64,000 nt of DNA from Sphingomonas sp. CFBP 13720. Its GTDB lineage: Bacteria; Pseudomonadota; Alphaproteobacteria; Sphingomonadales; Sphingomonadaceae. Below are positions 62,942 through 64,000 of this stretch, in pieces (the first letter of the stretch is position 1; every line of letters starts with the position of its first letter). The position numbers and the translations under genes are program-made. Below the pieces are notes generated by a model, which saw nothing but the letters and a program-made list of their open reading frames with translations, was not told where the DNA came from and made no database searches. The stretch covers positions 130,509 to 194,508 of the forward strand of contig NZ_JACYVA010000005.1 of NCBI RefSeq assembly GCF_014842075.1, in the 5' to 3' direction.

Positions 62942-64000
62942 ATGGGGGACGGGGTGCGGCGGGTTCTGGTCATTTTCGGTACGCGCCCCGAAGCGATCAA
63001 GCTGTTCCCGCTGATCCACGCCCTGCGCGCCGATCCGGCGTTCGACACCCGCGTCGTCGTGACCGGCCAGCATCGCGACATGCTGGACCAGGTGCTCGAT
63101 TTCGCCGGGATCGTCCCCGACGTCGATTGCCGGGTGATGACCGCCGGCCAGTCGCTTGATGCGCTGACCGCGCGGCTGCTGGACGCGCTGGGAACGGTGC
63201 TCGATGCGGAGCGGCCCGATCGGGTGATCGTTCAGGGCGACACCGCCACCGCGATGGTCGCCGCGCTCGCCGCCTATTACCGCAAGGTGCCGGTGGCGCA
63301 TGTCGAAGCCGGCCTGCGCAGCGGCGACATCCACCATCCGTGGCCCGAAGAGGTCAACCGCAAGATCGTCGGCACCATCGCCGACCTGCATTTCGCGCCG
63401 ACCCGCACCGCCGCCGACGCGCTGCTGGCCGAAAACGTGCCGCCCGGTCGGGTCCATGTCACCGGCAACACCGTGATCGACGCGCTGCATCTGGCGCAGG
63501 CGCGCATTGCCGCCGATCCCGCGCGGACACAGGCGCTGGACGCGCTCGCGACGCGCTTCGCCGACAAGCGCGTGATCCTCGTCACCACGCACCGCCGCGA
63601 GAATTTCGGCGACGGCATGGCCGCCATCGCCCGCGCCATCGCCCGCATCGCCGCGCGCGACGATGTCGGCGTCGTGTTTCCGGTCCATCCCAACCCGCAG
63701 GTGCGCGAACCGATGCAGGCGATGCTGGGCGATCATCCCCGCATCGCGCTGATCGATCCGCAGGATTATCCGCATTTCGTCCGGCTGCTCGGCCTGTGTC
63801 ACCTCGTGCTGACGGATTCGGGCGGGGTGCAGGAAGAAGCGCCGGGCTTGGGCAAACCGGTGCTGGTGATGCGCGAGACGACCGAACGCCCCGAAGGCGT
63901 CGTGGCCGGCACCGCGCGGCTGATCGGCGCGGACGAGGACCGGATCGTGGACGAAGTCGTCCGTCTGCTCGACGATCCCGCCGCCTATGCCGCGATGGCC
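62942..64000 (+). CDS. wecB: UDP-N-acetylglucosamine 2-epimerase (non-hydrolysing), 3' end cut by window edge
   Basis: Converts UDP-GlcNAc to UDP-ManNAc for enterobacterial-type or capsular polysaccharides. 353 codons are visible and the frame is open at the right edge; the family is about 370-380 residues, so little is missing. Blocks: VIFGTRPEAIKLFPLI, TGQHRDMLDQVL, VQGDTATAMVAALAAYY, HVEAGLRSGD, PWPEEVNRK, TTHRRENFG, VHPNP and DSGGVQEEAPGLGKPVLVMR. It starts at ATG 62942, with GTG 62954 as an alternative preceded by GGGGGAC. Uses the product of GlmU encoded nearby. Confidence 0.95.
   Translation, partial: MGDGVRRVLVIFGTRPEAIKLFPLIHALRADPAFDTRVVVTGQHRDMLDQVLDFAGIVPDVDCRVMTAGQSLDALTARLLDALGTVLDAERPDRVIVQGDTATAMVAALAAYYRKVPVAHVEAGLRSGDIHHPWPEEVNRKIVGTIADLHFAPTRTAADALLAENVPPGRVHVTGNTVIDALHLAQARIAADPARTQALDALATRFADKRVILVTTHRRENFGDGMAAIARAIARIAARDDVGVVFPVHPNPQVREPMQAMLGDHPRIALIDPQDYPHFVRLLGLCHLVLTDSGGVQEEAPGLGKPVLVMRETTERPEGVVAGTARLIGADEDRIVDEVVRLLDDPAAYAAMA

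Overview
The window is a high-GC, gene-dense chromosomal segment that fits a sphingomonad alphaproteobacterium (Sphingomonas or a close relative). The signs are the housekeeping gene types and orders, two large TonB-dependent receptors beside sugar-catabolic genes, many ATGA-type stop/start overlaps, and dispersed extragenic palindromes of the CCCCAGC...GCTGGGG type. No transposase, integrase, CRISPR array, rRNA or tRNA gene was recognised.

1-30 kb is mostly core genome: pth (cut by the left edge), an HxlR regulator divergent from an SDR reductase, ychF, a class A beta-lactamase, nadB, an ABC ATPase, tldD, a sigma-54-driven glnK-amtB operon, thyA-folA, ribF, ileS-lspA-DUF3035, glnD with grpE and hrcA (GlnD modifies GlnK, so both halves of the PII switch are here), then rph-rdgB and hemW. 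Gaps hold repeats: about 230-bp degenerate tandem units between ribF and ileS, paired CCCCAGC palindromes (one pair lies in frame inside ileS and is followed by seven hexapeptide repeats), paired CTGAGTAGG-type elements, and a duplicated hemW tail.

30.7-58 kb reads as one accessory system for N-acetylglucosamine-containing glycans, probably N-glycans of glycoproteins. A Tat-exported glycosylasparaginase can cut GlcNAc-Asn. A leftward operon nagR-nagB-II-nagA-nagF-nagE encodes a GntR regulator, a SIS-type GlcN-6-P deaminase, GlcNAc-6-P deacetylase and a complete two-protein GlcNAc PTS. A rightward block holds a TonB receptor, a terminator, and then five stop/start-overlapping exported hydrolases: GH2 beta-mannosidase, GH3 (beta-xylosidase/glucosidase type), GH92 alpha-mannosidase, an unrecognised GH20b/TIM-barrel-like protein, and GH29 fucosidase. 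Together they could strip fucose, xylose and mannose from an N-glycan outside the cytoplasm; the unrecognised enzyme is the natural candidate for the chitobiose core, and released GlcNAc would enter by the PTS. The layout recalls the N-glycan (nix) cluster of Xanthomonas campestris.

58-64 kb returns to amino-sugar and general metabolism: glmS, glmU, a phosphoglycolate phosphatase, an SDR, and wecB (UDP-GlcNAc 2-epimerase), which runs off the right edge. GlmS/GlmU/WecB make and use UDP-GlcNAc, so catabolism and synthesis of amino sugars sit side by side.

All calls come from reading the translations by eye; no database search was run. Starts were chosen from family fit, ribosome-binding sites and overlaps, and differ in many cases from the longest open frame.
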